Origin: JBEKYD01 sp052148435
GTDB lineage: Bacteria > Acidobacteriota > Terriglobia > Bryobacterales > Bryobacteraceae
Direction of reading: 5' to 3'
Assembly: GCA_052148435.1 (NCBI GenBank)
Contig: JBKQIF010000073.1
Location: 27,436-91,435 of the forward strand
DNA: 64,000 nucleotides
Numbering within the stretch: position 1 is the stretch's first letter; each line of letters starts with the position of its first letter. The position numbers and the translations under genes are program-made. The notes below the pieces were generated by a model that saw only the letters and a list, made by a program, of their open reading frames with translations, made no database searches and was not told the DNA's origin. Shown one piece after another: positions 8,275 through 16,819 of this stretch.

Positions 8275-8697
8275 CTACTTGACGACGAGCACGTTGCAGC
8301 GCACGGTGCTGGTCAGGTTGTGGGCCGTCCCGCCCCAAATGTGCTCGTAAATCCGGGAATGTCCGGTGAACCCGATCACTAACAGATCGATGCCGTTTTC
8401 CTGGATGAAATCGCCAATTGCCCTGACGGCATGTCCGGGCACAATCGCGGACTCCAGGTCCACCGAATGCATGGCCGCGCGCGTCCGGCAATGCTCGGCA
8501 AGCTGCCCGAAGTAGCTGTCGGCCCGGTCTTTTGCGTCCTGGAGCTCGTCGATCACCTCCGCGTGGCGCGGAATCTCCTCTTCCACGCAAATCATGCGCA
8601 GACGCGCGCCCAGTCTGGCCGCCAGTTCGACCGCCGCATCGAAGGCCTTGCGGGCGCCGTCGGAGCCGTCGTGTGCAATCAGAATTTGCTCGATCAT
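8275..8697 (-). CDS. Universal stress protein (UspA family)
   Basis: 140 residues, the usual length of a single Usp domain. It starts with ILIAHDGSDGARKAFDAAVELA, the standard first strand and helix. It ends with the nucleotide-site pattern GFTGHSRIYEHIWGGTAHNL followed by a final strand CNVLVVK. This G-x2-G-x9-G pattern suggests an ATP-binding Usp. The gene begins 6 bp after the antiporter stop and is followed closely by the ATPase. Usp proteins often sit beside cation antiporters and sense energy or ion stress; regulation of the transporter is inferred. Confidence 0.9.
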   Translation of the reverse strand: MIEQILIAHDGSDGARKAFDAAVELAARLGARLRMICVEEEIPRHAEVIDELQDAKDRADSYFGQLAEHCRTRAAMHSVDLESAIVPGHAVRAIGDFIQENGIDLLVIGFTGHSRIYEHIWGGTAHNLTSTVRCNVLVVK

Positions 8698-8703
8698 ATT
8701 ATT

Positions 8704-9912
8704 CTATTCACCGGCCCCGGCATCTTCGACCATCGTAGACGTCGGCCGAACGACCGCCTCGGACTTGGGCAGCAGGTGCTTGGGCATGAACCAGGCGTTT
8801 GCGATCGCCGTCGGTATTACGGCGCTGGCGATCACGGTTGCCACCAGATACGAATACTGCGCACCGGTGATGATCCGATGATTCAATCCGAACAGTGCGG
8901 ATATCGTCCCGAAGGTCAGTCCCGTGGACATCATCAAAGAGTAGTACAACCCCTGGTGCCCTTCATGATCGAAAGCCCGCACGGTTGGAACGAGCGGGAC
9001 CATTTTGCTCACCATTTTGGCCGCGAACAGCGCCAAAAAAGCGAGCGGTGTGGCAATCAGCGCCGGAACGGAAACCAGCGATCCCGCGCGAATGAAATAG
9101 AACGGTGTGAGAAAGCCGAACGTCAAGGTTCGCAGCCGCCGGATCAGAACGTGATCCTTTCCCACCGTTCCGGCCAACACCATCCCGATGATATAAGCCG
9201 GAAGCACAGCCTCGCTGCCAGCCCACGCGGATAAGCCGCCCATGCCGAACAGCAGTAACAGAATGTACTTTGCTTCGAGCTCCGAAACGCGTCCCCCGTA
9301 CCTCTCAAAGAACCATGAAGTGACAAACGGCAGCGCCGCGAAGACAACGATACATGCGACGACGAAGATCAGCGTCCGCATCGTGAACGGGGCAAAGATC
9401 AGGCCCAGCGCGATTACCGTTCCGAGATCGTTCACAAAGCAAGCCGCGAGAATGCCTTTGCCAAAATCGGTCCGGTTTAGGCCGAGCTCCAGCATGACGG
9501 CATAAACGACGGCGACGGAAGTGGTGGACAGTGCGACTCCGGCCAGCCAGCTTGCCGGGATGGACCACTTCAACACGAAGTGCGCCACGGCCGCGGCTCC
9601 CAGAAACGGAGCGAAAAAGCCGACCAGTCCCACCACCATCGCTTCCTTCCATTTCGTGCGGAATATCGCGGGATCCAGTTCGGCTCCTGCCAGAAACGTC
9701 AGCACGATCGCCCCTGTCCCGGCCAGAAAACCGACCCAGGCCGACCTCGCCCCGAGCAGTTCGGTCCCGATCAGCGCGCCGATGATGAGTTGCGCAACCG
9801 TGCCAACTACGATCTCAGAGAGCGCCGTCGAGATCCTGAACCAAATTGATAGCAGCGTGGCGATCAACGCCAGGATTAGCCATAATGCCGCTGAAAACCA
9901 GACCTGTTCCAT
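8704..9912 (-). CDS. Cation:proton antiporter (CPA2 / KefB-NapA type)
   Basis: About 402 residues with roughly a dozen hydrophobic segments spread over the whole length. The start is the ATG at 9912 (MEQVWFSAALWLILALIATLLSIWF), which puts the first membrane helix right at the N-terminus; the longer reading to 10173 adds ~87 cysteine/arginine-rich residues that do not look coded. Segments such as FLAGAELDPAIFR and the early RISTALSEIVVGTVAQLIIGALIG match Na+/H+ exchangers of the CPA2 group. There is no C-terminal TrkA-N domain, so regulation may come from the separate UspA protein encoded next. It is first in an operon with usp and the ATPase. Confidence 0.88.
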   Translation of the reverse strand: MEQVWFSAALWLILALIATLLSIWFRISTALSEIVVGTVAQLIIGALIGTELLGARSAWVGFLAGTGAIVLTFLAGAELDPAIFRTKWKEAMVVGLVGFFAPFLGAAAVAHFVLKWSIPASWLAGVALSTTSVAVVYAVMLELGLNRTDFGKGILAACFVNDLGTVIALGLIFAPFTMRTLIFVVACIVVFAALPFVTSWFFERYGGRVSELEAKYILLLLFGMGGLSAWAGSEAVLPAYIIGMVLAGTVGKDHVLIRRLRTLTFGFLTPFYFIRAGSLVSVPALIATPLAFLALFAAKMVSKMVPLVPTVRAFDHEGHQGLYYSLMMSTGLTFGTISALFGLNHRIITGAQYSYLVATVIASAVIPTAIANAWFMPKHLLPKSEAVVRPTSTMVEDAGAGE

Positions 9913-10139
9913 ACCGGTCTCCGATATCAAAATTTGGCTGTTAGGGATTCGGCCCGAGCCCCTACAGCAATTCCTGCTGCAGGAGTCATTGGCCGCTTGA
10001 GAGCGGCGGTTTGGCGAACTCCACCGCCTGATCCGAGAATAGCAGCAAAGAGCGGAACGCTGCAATAATGTCCAAAGGGATGACGCAGGAGCAATTTCAC
10101 ATTGGCTGAGTGGCCACAAGAGCGGCTGGAGCAAAGCCC

Positions 10140-10868
10140 GTGAGAGTGCTGATCGTTTCGGACCTTCATGCAAACCTGGAGGCCATCGGCGCCCTGCCGT
10201 CCGACTTCGACCGGCTTTGGGTGCTGGGCGACCTGGTAAACTACGGACCGAATCCCGCCGAAGTCATCGAATTCGTGCGCGAGAAGGCCGCGATGGCGGT
10301 GCGCGGCAATCACGATCACTCGGCAGGCTTCGATGAAGACCCGCGATGTTCCGCGCGCTTTCGCGCCATGGCGGAAGAAACCGGGCGCTATACGCGTTCC
10401 GTGCTCAATGAAGAACACCGGCGGTATCTGCGCAATCTTCCCGTCAAGGCTACGGTGTCCGCGGAGGGAATCCATTTCTTGATGTGTCACGCGGCGCCGC
10501 CCGATCCGCTGTTTGAATATCGCACGGAAGAGTCGCCTTTGTGGCTGGCTGACGAAGTTGCGCCGGGCATCGGGATAGAACTTGTCGGCCACACCCACAT
10601 CCCGTTCCGCCGCTCTCTGGAGACCCGCCTGGTGGTCAATCCCGGGAGTGTGGGGCAGCCAAAACATGGCCGTGGCGAAGTGCGCTACGCGATTTGGCAG
10701 GACGGCAGGATCAGCCTCGAATCGGTTGCCTATGAGGTGGAAAGAACAGTCGCAAAACTGCGCCGCCTACCCCTGTCGGCCGAAGTCTTCGAGGATCTGG
10801 CATTCGTGCTGAGGAACGGCAGTGTCCCCTCCGCGCGATCAGGCTCGTTGCCCCGATCGGTGCCATAA
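10140..10868 (+). CDS. Metallophosphoesterase (YfcE-like)
   Basis: About 242 residues carrying the full calcineurin-like motif set: DLH (VSDLHANLEAI), GDLVNYGP, GNHDH, CHAAPP and GHTHIPF, followed by VVNPGSVGQPKHG. These residues coordinate a two-metal centre for phosphodiester or phosphomonoester hydrolysis in the cytoplasm. GTG 10140 is preferred because GGAG lies 8 nt upstream and the protein then opens directly with VRVLIVSDLH; GTG 10110 is an alternative. The enolase promoter lies inside the last ~30 bp of this gene. The substrate is unknown. Confidence 0.88.
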   Translation: MRVLIVSDLHANLEAIGALPSDFDRLWVLGDLVNYGPNPAEVIEFVREKAAMAVRGNHDHSAGFDEDPRCSARFRAMAEETGRYTRSVLNEEHRRYLRNLPVKATVSAEGIHFLMCHAAPPDPLFEYRTEESPLWLADEVAPGIGIELVGHTHIPFRRSLETRLVVNPGSVGQPKHGRGEVRYAIWQDGRISLESVAYEVERTVAKLRRLPLSAEVFEDLAFVLRNGSVPSARSGSLPRSVP

Positions 10869-10876
10869 GCTATAGT
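10848..10876 (+). promoter_or_regulatory. Sigma70-type promoter of the enolase leader
   Basis: TTGCCC (10848-10853) and TATAGT (10871-10876) are separated by exactly 17 bp. Predicted transcription start is near 10883, about 10 nt before the riboswitch aptamer. The -35 box lies inside the end of the phosphoesterase gene. Confidence 0.6.
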
Positions 10877-10893
10877 CGAGCTTCGAAAGCGAA

Positions 10894-10952
10894 CAGGTGA
10901 TGGGGCGTCACCTCCAACCGTTCCGGGCAACCGGTTCCGATAGCTCCTACCG
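10894..10952 (+). ncRNA. Fluoride riboswitch (crcB motif) upstream of enolase
   Basis: The leader contains the crcB-motif signature in order: GGTGATGGGG...TCACC (P1 with GAUGG), then CCAACCG...CGG (second stem), then the conserved 3' segment ending in GATAGCTCCTACC. This matches the family layout GG-GAUGG / CC-aACCG-CGG-UGAU-CUCCUAC, with GATAG replacing the usual UGAUGA. Fluoride riboswitches are known to control fluoride exporters and also enolase genes, since fluoride plus phosphate inhibits enolase. The 3' strand overlaps a terminator hairpin, giving an ON switch: fluoride would stabilise the aptamer and let transcription run into eno. Confidence 0.85.
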
Positions 10953-10967
10953 TGTTTGGTGGGAGCT
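10942..10967 (+). terminator. Riboswitch-controlled terminator hairpin
   Basis: AGCTCCTACC pairs with GGTGGGAGCT across a 6-nt loop (one G-U pair), and a T-rich run follows (TTAATTCGTTTT). The left arm is the CUCCUACC strand of the fluoride aptamer, so aptamer and terminator are mutually exclusive. Confidence 0.7.
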
Positions 10968-11022
10968 TAATTCGTTTTCGGCATAGTTTCGATTTTCATT
11001 CGCAAGACACAAGGAGTCATAG

Positions 11023-12303
11023 ATGACCAAGATCGTTAGCGTGATAGGCCGTGAGATCCTCGATTCTCGCGGCAACCCCACAGTTGAGGCCGAAGTTGGG
11101 CTCGATGGCGGCGCGGTAGGCGCTGCAGCCGTTCCTTCGGGAGCTTCGACAGGCGAAAAGGAAGCCGCCGAACTGCGCGACGGCGACAAGAAGCGCTATG
11201 GCGGCAAGGGAGTCAAGAAGGCCGCGGGCCATGTTGGGAAGGAATTGGCCGCCGCCGTTTTGGGCCACGATGCCACCAACCAGCGAGCCATCGATCAAGC
11301 CATGATCGATGCCGACGGAACACCAAACAAGGCAAAACTGGGAGCCAATGCCATTCTCGCCGTTTCGATGGCCGCCGCGCGCGCCGCGGCGAACGCTCAC
11401 CGGCTGCCTTTGTACCGATACCTTGGCGGCGTCAACGCCTGCACTCTTCCCGTGCCCTGCATGAACGTCCTGAACGGCGGCAAGCACGCCGACAACACCG
11501 TCGATTTCCAGGAGTTTATGATCGCGCCACACAACGCGCCATCGTTTGCCGAGGCGATCCGCATGGGTATGGAGACCTTCCACACGCTCAAACAGGTGCT
11601 GAAGGGCAAAGGATACAGCACCGCGGTGGGCGACGAGGGCGGCTTCGCTCCCGATTTGAAGTCGAACGATGAAGCTGTCGAGCTGATTCTGGAAGCGATT
11701 ACGAAAGCCGGCTACCAGCCGTCCACCGATATCTCGATTTGCCTCGACCCGGCCGCTAGTGAGATGTGGGACGACGGCAAGTACGTGCTCTTCAAATCCA
11801 GCAAGAAGGCCATCACCTCCGACGAGCTGATCAAAATCTGGGAGTCGTGGGTGAAGCAGTATCCGATCGTACTCCTCGAGGATGGCATGGGGGAGAACGA
11901 CTGGGACGGCTGGCGGAATTTGACTGTCGCTCTCGGCAGCAAAATCGAGCTGGTTGGCGACGACGTCTTCTGCACGAATCCCAAGATCCTTCAAGAAGGA
12001 ATCGACAAAGGCATCGGCAATGCGGTCCTCATCAAGTTGAATCAAATCGGTACGGTGACGGAAACGCTGGACACGATGGAGCTGGCGGCGCGCAATGCAT
12101 ACCGGTGCTTCGTCTCCCACAGATCGGGGGAAACGGAGGACACCTTTATTGCGGACCTGACGGTTGCGACCGGCGCGGGTCACATCAAGACCGGTTCGGG
12201 CTGCCGCAGCGAGCGGGTAGCGAAATTCAACCAGTTCCTGCGCATTGAGGAGCGGCTGCAAGGCAGCTCGCGATTCGCGGGCCGGTCCGCTTTCCGGCGC
12301 TGA
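11023..12303 (+). CDS. eno: Enolase (phosphopyruvate hydratase)
   Basis: 426 residues, the normal enolase length. It converts 2-phosphoglycerate to phosphoenolpyruvate in glycolysis. It opens with VIGREILDSRGNPTVEAEV and has the SGASTGEKEAAELRDGD loop, GDEGGFAPD, the catalytic lysine region LIKLNQIGTVTET and the SHRSGETEDTFIADL signature near the C-terminus. The ATG at 11023 follows ACAAGGAG. Its leader carries a fluoride riboswitch, so the cell can raise enolase when the ion that inhibits it accumulates. The last ~13 residues (LQGSSRFAGRSAFRR) are a short arginine-rich extension. Confidence 0.98.
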   Translation: MTKIVSVIGREILDSRGNPTVEAEVGLDGGAVGAAAVPSGASTGEKEAAELRDGDKKRYGGKGVKKAAGHVGKELAAAVLGHDATNQRAIDQAMIDADGTPNKAKLGANAILAVSMAAARAAANAHRLPLYRYLGGVNACTLPVPCMNVLNGGKHADNTVDFQEFMIAPHNAPSFAEAIRMGMETFHTLKQVLKGKGYSTAVGDEGGFAPDLKSNDEAVELILEAITKAGYQPSTDISICLDPAASEMWDDGKYVLFKSSKKAITSDELIKIWESWVKQYPIVLLEDGMGENDWDGWRNLTVALGSKIELVGDDVFCTNPKILQEGIDKGIGNAVLIKLNQIGTVTETLDTMELAARNAYRCFVSHRSGETEDTFIADLTVATGAGHIKTGSGCRSERVAKFNQFLRIEERLQGSSRFAGRSAFRR

Positions 12304-12441
12304 GTCGCGCGCACACCGTGCCGCGCCGGCTTTCGACCCGGCCGTCGCTGCCGCGGAGCGCGGACGCGTCGAGTAGAGACTCCGAACTCCTGCGGTCGCG
12401 GAATTTGGGATGAGCCGGGGTTGCGGCTTCGCCGGGGGACT

Positions 12442-12478
12442 GCCGGGCTGGACGCCCGGCTGGATCGATTGCCAATCG
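12442..12478. repeat. Hairpin-rich intergenic repeat after enolase
   Basis: GCCGGGC-TGGAC-GCCCGGC (12442-12460) is a perfect 7-bp hairpin, followed by CGATTG-C-CAATCG (12466-12478), a perfect 6-bp one. Such palindromic blocks resemble REP-type dispersed repeats. There is no T-run, so factor-independent termination is doubtful. Confidence 0.45.
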
Positions 12479-12533
12479 GTCCGCAGCTTACTTGCCAAAC
12501 TGCCCCACAAGCGCTGCCGGCGCACCGGGCCGC

Positions 12534-13772
12534 CTACCAGTGGGTGAGCGACCCGTCGGGCCGGTTGTAGATCTGACGGCGGATCGGCTGGGTTACTTCT
12601 CCGATCAGGGTGAGGGGACCGGTGTCCAGGGTGACGCCGAGACCGGGGCGATCGTTGGGGTAGAGCTTGCCGGCCTTGAAATCCGTGTACTCGGGAAGAT
12701 AGGGGATCTTGCGATCGCCGTAGTTGTATTCGAACATCACGCTGAGGGGGTAAGTGACCAGGCACTGTACAAGGGCGGCGGTGGCGACCGGCCCGGTGAA
12801 GTGTGGAACCATGCCCACGGCGTGGGTTTCGCACAAGGCCATGATCTTGAGGTACTCGGTAATGCCGCCTACGTTGGGCAGGGTGCAGCGGTTGTAGTCT
12901 ATGTCGTGGTTCTCGACCAGCTTGTTGAAGTCCCAGCGCCAACCCCACTCTTCACCCGCGGCGATGGGCACCGAGGTCATGCGGCGGAGCCTGGGGATAT
13001 CGTCCAGGAAATGCTCGTCGCGGACGGGATCTTCCACCAGGTAGGGAGAGTACTCTTCGATCAGCTTGCAGCCGCGCAGGGCGTCGTCGTACTCAAAGCG
13101 CTGATGGAAGTCGATGCTCCAGTCGCCGCTGTCGCCCAGAGCCTCGCGCACCTCCTTGGCGTCCCTGGCGACCTGAAGCAGGCGGCTGCGCACATCCCAG
13201 GGGCCGGAGCCGGGGTCGCCGGCGCCCATACGATACAGTTTGTAGCCCGCCTCCAGGGTGGCCTTGACGCGGTCCTTCACCGTCGGCTGGGCGCCGCCCG
13301 GAGAAGCCGGCGGGCGGACATTGCCGGTGTTGTAGCACTCGCAGTAGTTGCGCACGGCCCCGCCCAGTATCTGATGAATGGGCAGGCCGAGGGCCTTACC
13401 TTTGATGTCCCAAAGCGCCAGATCGAGCGCGCCCATGGCATCCTGCTTCTCCCGGCCCGGGGGGTAGAAAAACGCCATGTACTCTTCCTGCCAGATGGCT
13501 TCGATCTTGAAAGGGTCCTTGCCGATCAGCGACCCGGCGCACTGCTCCAAAGTGTCCTTAACGCCGCCCTCGCCGATGCCCGTAATGCCGGCTTCGGTCT
13601 CCACCGTCACCAGCATATTGCTCTGGTTGAAGATCGGGTTCAGATCGGGCGGTTTGTAAATGCGGACGCGCGTGATACGGGTTTTGGGCAGGGCGGCTTC
13701 AGCGAACCGCGGGAGGGCCAGGCAGGCGGCGGGCGCGGCCGCGAGCGACTTCAGAAACGATCTTCGCTTCAT
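12534..13772 (-). CDS. Exported enolase-superfamily (mandelate racemase-like) dehydratase
   Basis: The start is ATG 13772 (MKRRSFLKSLAAAP...), giving a twin-arginine-like signal of about 25 residues and a 412-residue protein; the longer frame to 13883 is not needed. The enolase-superfamily plan is clear: an N-terminal capping domain (VTVETEAGITGIGEGG), then the barrel with the ALDLALWDIKGKALG helix, a DFHQRFEYDD metal strand, YLVEDPVRDEH, and AAGEEWGWRWDF for the third metal ligand. HFTGPVATAALVQ is typical of the D-galactonate/altronate dehydratase branch. The expected reaction is abstraction of an alpha proton from a sugar acid and loss of water. It is followed by two more paralogues in this region. 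Confidence 0.85.
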   Translation of the reverse strand: MKRRSFLKSLAAAPAACLALPRFAEAALPKTRITRVRIYKPPDLNPIFNQSNMLVTVETEAGITGIGEGGVKDTLEQCAGSLIGKDPFKIEAIWQEEYMAFFYPPGREKQDAMGALDLALWDIKGKALGLPIHQILGGAVRNYCECYNTGNVRPPASPGGAQPTVKDRVKATLEAGYKLYRMGAGDPGSGPWDVRSRLLQVARDAKEVREALGDSGDWSIDFHQRFEYDDALRGCKLIEEYSPYLVEDPVRDEHFLDDIPRLRRMTSVPIAAGEEWGWRWDFNKLVENHDIDYNRCTLPNVGGITEYLKIMALCETHAVGMVPHFTGPVATAALVQCLVTYPLSVMFEYNYGDRKIPYLPEYTDFKAGKLYPNDRPGLGVTLDTGPLTLIGEVTQPIRRQIYNRPDGSLTHW

Positions 13773-13852
13773 AGACGAATCCTTTCGGCGGCGAATGGTG
13801 AATTTCAGACCCAGGATACGCTGTTTGAGGCGCGCGGGCAAAGGCCGCGCGG

Positions 13853-14782
13853 TTACGTCACCGCGCCGCGGCTGGGTCCCCACTTTTCGGCAATGGCCTT
13901 GCCGCGTTGTTCGAGAGCGGTCCGTTCGGCGGCGCTGAGCGGCTGGTAGCCCAGGACGGCGTCGAGGCCTTCCCGCAATTCGGCGGGATTGCGGAAACCG
14001 ACAATGGAGACGGCCACGCCTGGGATGTCCCAGGCGTACCGCATACTGGCGACACGGTCTTCGGCGCCGATGCGGCAGCCGCCGGCCGGGCCCGTCGGGC
14101 CTCCCAACAGCTTCATGGCAACGATGGCTATATCGCGTTTGCGGGCTTCGGGCAACAGCCGTTCCTCCAGGTGGTAGATCTCGTGGTCGACGAAGTTCAA
14201 GATGGCCTGCATGAGGTCGAATTCGCCGGTATCGAAAGCGCGAATCACGCGCGCGGGGCTGGTGTGGGTGCTGCAGCCGATGTGGCGGATCATGCCCTGC
14301 TTCCGGGCTTCGACCAGACCATCGAGCGCGCCGCCCTTGGACAGCAGTTTGTCGAAGTCGGGCCAGCGATCTTCGCGGGCGATGTTGTGGAACAAAACGC
14401 AGTCGAGGTGGTCCGTTTGGAGGCGGCGGAGACTCTCGCGAACCTCGGTCAGCGCACCCTCGCGCGTATCCCTTTCAATCTTGGTGGCCAGGAATACTTT
14501 GTCGCGCTTGCCGCGGAGGGCGTTGCCGAGGAGATCCTCGGAATCGCCGTAGTTGGGAGCGGTGTCAACGTAGTTCAGACCGGCTTCGATACCTTCGGCA
14601 ACGATGCGGTCGACATTGGCCTGCCCGGTGCCCGCAATGTATTGAGCGCCGAAGCCGAGAAGGCTGGTCTTGAACCCGATCTTGCCCAACGTACGCATTG
14701 GCATGGCGCCGGCGTGCGCCGGCCTGGCGAGGGAAGCGGCAGCCATCAGCGTGGAAAAAGCGCGTCGCGACAGAGATTCCAT
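13853..14782 (-). CDS. Exported aldo/keto reductase
   Basis: 309 residues. A Tat-like leader (MESLSRRAFSTLMAAASLARPAHA) precedes a (beta/alpha)8 reductase core. The AKR catalytic set is recognisable: aspartate in YVDTAPNYG and tyrosine in the same block, lysine in FLATKIE, and histidine in DCVLFHNI. NADPH-dependent reduction of a carbonyl (probably a sugar or sugar-derived ketone) is expected. An exported AKR has no cytoplasmic NADPH pool, so it may carry bound cofactor; this is common in acidobacterial 'twin-arginine AKR' proteins but the mechanism is not shown here. It sits 80 bp upstream of the dehydratase gene on the same strand and could be co-transcribed. Confidence 0.85.
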   Translation of the reverse strand: MESLSRRAFSTLMAAASLARPAHAGAMPMRTLGKIGFKTSLLGFGAQYIAGTGQANVDRIVAEGIEAGLNYVDTAPNYGDSEDLLGNALRGKRDKVFLATKIERDTREGALTEVRESLRRLQTDHLDCVLFHNIAREDRWPDFDKLLSKGGALDGLVEARKQGMIRHIGCSTHTSPARVIRAFDTGEFDLMQAILNFVDHEIYHLEERLLPEARKRDIAIVAMKLLGGPTGPAGGCRIGAEDRVASMRYAWDIPGVAVSIVGFRNPAELREGLDAVLGYQPLSAAERTALEQRGKAIAEKWGPSRGAVT

Positions 14783-14906
14783 ATAAAAAGTCCTTAATCA
14801 CTAGAAATATACCAGCATCGGCCTTCCAAAAGGACTATCGGGAAATAGCCACCTCGATCGCCAGCGGCCGCTCCCTCAATTCGTGAAGAAGAAGATTCAA
14901 GGCGCC

Positions 14907-14949
14907 GATGAACGCCGATAATCCGATGGAGTTTTTATCGGCGTTCATC
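14907..14949. terminator. 15-bp perfect inverted repeat
   Basis: GATGAACGCCGATAA (14907-14921) is the exact reverse complement of TTATCGGCGTTCATC (14935-14949), with a 13-nt spacer holding TTTT. A partial extra copy (GCGTTCATC) follows. It could end transcription of the esterase (minus strand), or be a dispersed repeat of the 'GATGAACGC' kind. Confidence 0.55.
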
Positions 14950-14979
14950 TGCGTTCATCGGCGGCTCTATTTCTTAGCG

Positions 14980-16707
14980 TTATGCGCCCTTGGCGGGTTG
15001 TACCGCTTCCGCAATCAGCTTGCGCAACTCGCGTTCCGGATCTTCCTTGGCCTCGCAGACTTTGTCCAGGATCATCACCGGACACTTCTGTGCGTCGAAG
15101 CTGGGCCAGGTTGGCAGACCGGGATGGTTGGGGTCGCCCTTGCGCGCGAAGTTGATCCATGCATCGCTGACTTTGGCGGCCAACGCCCGCGGCTCCGGGC
15201 CTCCGCCGGTGCAGAACGCGGAGACGTCGGTATTGTAAAAGACAAACGGAATTTCCGAGCAGTGGAACGCGCGCGGCCGGCCGTCCATCACCGGCGTCTT
15301 CCAGCAGAACTCATACAGAAACGCCGGGGCTTTCCCCTGCGCCGCTTTGCGCTCCGCCTGCCGGACCGCGCCAGACCGGAAGACGGCGATGGCGGATAGA
15401 ATCGAACTGACTTCCACCGGCTTGATGTTGGGGTATATCTTCCGGCACGTCTCGACGATGGCGCCGGCCTTGTCGCCGTATGCCGCCGTGGCCTGTTTTT
15501 TCAGCTCGTCTTCGGTCATCGATTCCGCCTTGGGGTTGCTCATGGCGGGATTGAACTCGTTGAGGGCCGTGCCGATCAGCATGGGGATATCGGCTGAAAT
15601 CTCCGGCGCGGCGGGATCGAAGGGAACCGAGGGCAGAACCTTGCCATCCACCGTGGGCGCCCACATCAACCTGGGAAGCGTGAAGCCGGCGCCCGGCGCG
15701 CGCGGTGGCGAGAGCTTCTTCATGGCCGCCTCGCCCGCGTCGATGAGACGCTGCACCGGCACTTCGTGAAGCTTGCCTGCCTGCGCCTTGGTGAGGCCCA
15801 ACTCCGCCATCACCGCGGCCGTAATCTTGGCGCCGTCCTCGGGCTTGTTGGCCAGGGTCATGGAACCGCTCTGCACCACCGCTTTGTGGAACAGTCCTTT
15901 GGCAGCCGGCATGGTCATCAGCGTGCTGACCTTCCCGCCGCCGCCGGATTGGCCGAAAATGGTAACGTTGCCCGGATCTCCGCCGAAGTTGGCGATGTTA
16001 TCGCGGACCCATTCGAGCGCCGCCACCAGGTCCAGCATTCCCACGTTGGCGGACTCCGCATACTGCGGGCCGTACTCGGCCAGGTTCAAGAAGCCCAGCA
16101 CGCCAAGGCGGTGGTTGACGCTCACCACCACCACGTCGCCGCGCCGGCTCAGATTCTCGCCGTAATAAGCCGGCTGCTCCTGGCCCGATCCGGCCTGAAA
16201 GCCGCCGCCGTGGATCCAGAACATCACCGGCCGCTTCTTGCCATCGAGCGCCGGCGACCAGACGTTGACCCGCAGGCAATCCTCGCCCGGCTGGCCGTCG
16301 TCCCACTCGGAGAGGAACGACTCGACGTCGTTATCCCAACCGGCGCGCGCGGCTTGCGGGCAGGTCTTGCCGTACCACATGGAGCTGCGCGTTTCCGTCC
16401 ACGGTTGCGGCTTGGCGGGCGGAAGGAAGCGTGCCTTGCCTTCGGGGGAAGCGGCGTAGGGAATGCCTTTGAAAGTCTGAATGCCATTGCGAGTGAAGCC
16501 CCGCACCTTCCCGGCCGTGGTCGCGGCGACGGCATTGGCATCCGACGCGACGATGATGGTCTGGCCGGCAGCCGGCTCGGAACTCACACTCGGGGCTGTC
16601 CCGCAGCCAACCGCCATGGCAACCGTGCCACCGGCCATAGCCGCCGCACCCTGCATCAGCGCGCGCCGGCTGACTGGCTTACCGGTCGTTACATTGCCGT
16701 TCTTCAT
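14980..16707 (-). CDS. Exported type-B carboxylesterase (lipoprotein-type)
   Basis: 575 residues of the alpha/beta-hydrolase carboxylesterase family. The leader PVSRRALMQGAAAMAGG...VGCG looks like a Tat signal with a cysteine around residue 35 that could serve as a lipid anchor. The oxyanion-hole HGGGFQAGS lies at ~165-175, the nucleophile elbow GQSGGGGKV at ~250, and a histidine region FHCSEIPFVF near residue 500. It would release acids from carboxyl esters outside the inner membrane, perhaps acetyl or feruloyl groups on plant polysaccharides, which fits the neighbouring sugar-acid genes. The substrate is inferred. Confidence 0.88.
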   Translation of the reverse strand: MKNGNVTTGKPVSRRALMQGAAAMAGGTVAMAVGCGTAPSVSSEPAAGQTIIVASDANAVAATTAGKVRGFTRNGIQTFKGIPYAASPEGKARFLPPAKPQPWTETRSSMWYGKTCPQAARAGWDNDVESFLSEWDDGQPGEDCLRVNVWSPALDGKKRPVMFWIHGGGFQAGSGQEQPAYYGENLSRRGDVVVVSVNHRLGVLGFLNLAEYGPQYAESANVGMLDLVAALEWVRDNIANFGGDPGNVTIFGQSGGGGKVSTLMTMPAAKGLFHKAVVQSGSMTLANKPEDGAKITAAVMAELGLTKAQAGKLHEVPVQRLIDAGEAAMKKLSPPRAPGAGFTLPRLMWAPTVDGKVLPSVPFDPAAPEISADIPMLIGTALNEFNPAMSNPKAESMTEDELKKQATAAYGDKAGAIVETCRKIYPNIKPVEVSSILSAIAVFRSGAVRQAERKAAQGKAPAFLYEFCWKTPVMDGRPRAFHCSEIPFVFYNTDVSAFCTGGGPEPRALAAKVSDAWINFARKGDPNHPGLPTWPSFDAQKCPVMILDKVCEAKEDPERELRKLIAEAVQPAKGA

Positions 16708-16819
16708 GCTTCCGATATCTCCTTTCCCTGCCCTCGCCTTTTGGCGAGATTCGGGTCCGAATCGCTTATTCGCTACAAATGTAGCTTACACCCATGCTCG
16801 AGTTTTCGTGGTTCCTTCC

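Noticed and set aside
11017..12948. 643-residue minus-strand ORF over eno
   Set aside because: Low-complexity Arg/Pro/Gly text antisense to enolase; a GC-rich shadow frame.
12492..13949. 485-residue plus-strand ORF
   Set aside because: Antisense to the exported dehydratase gene; no ribosome site and shadow composition.
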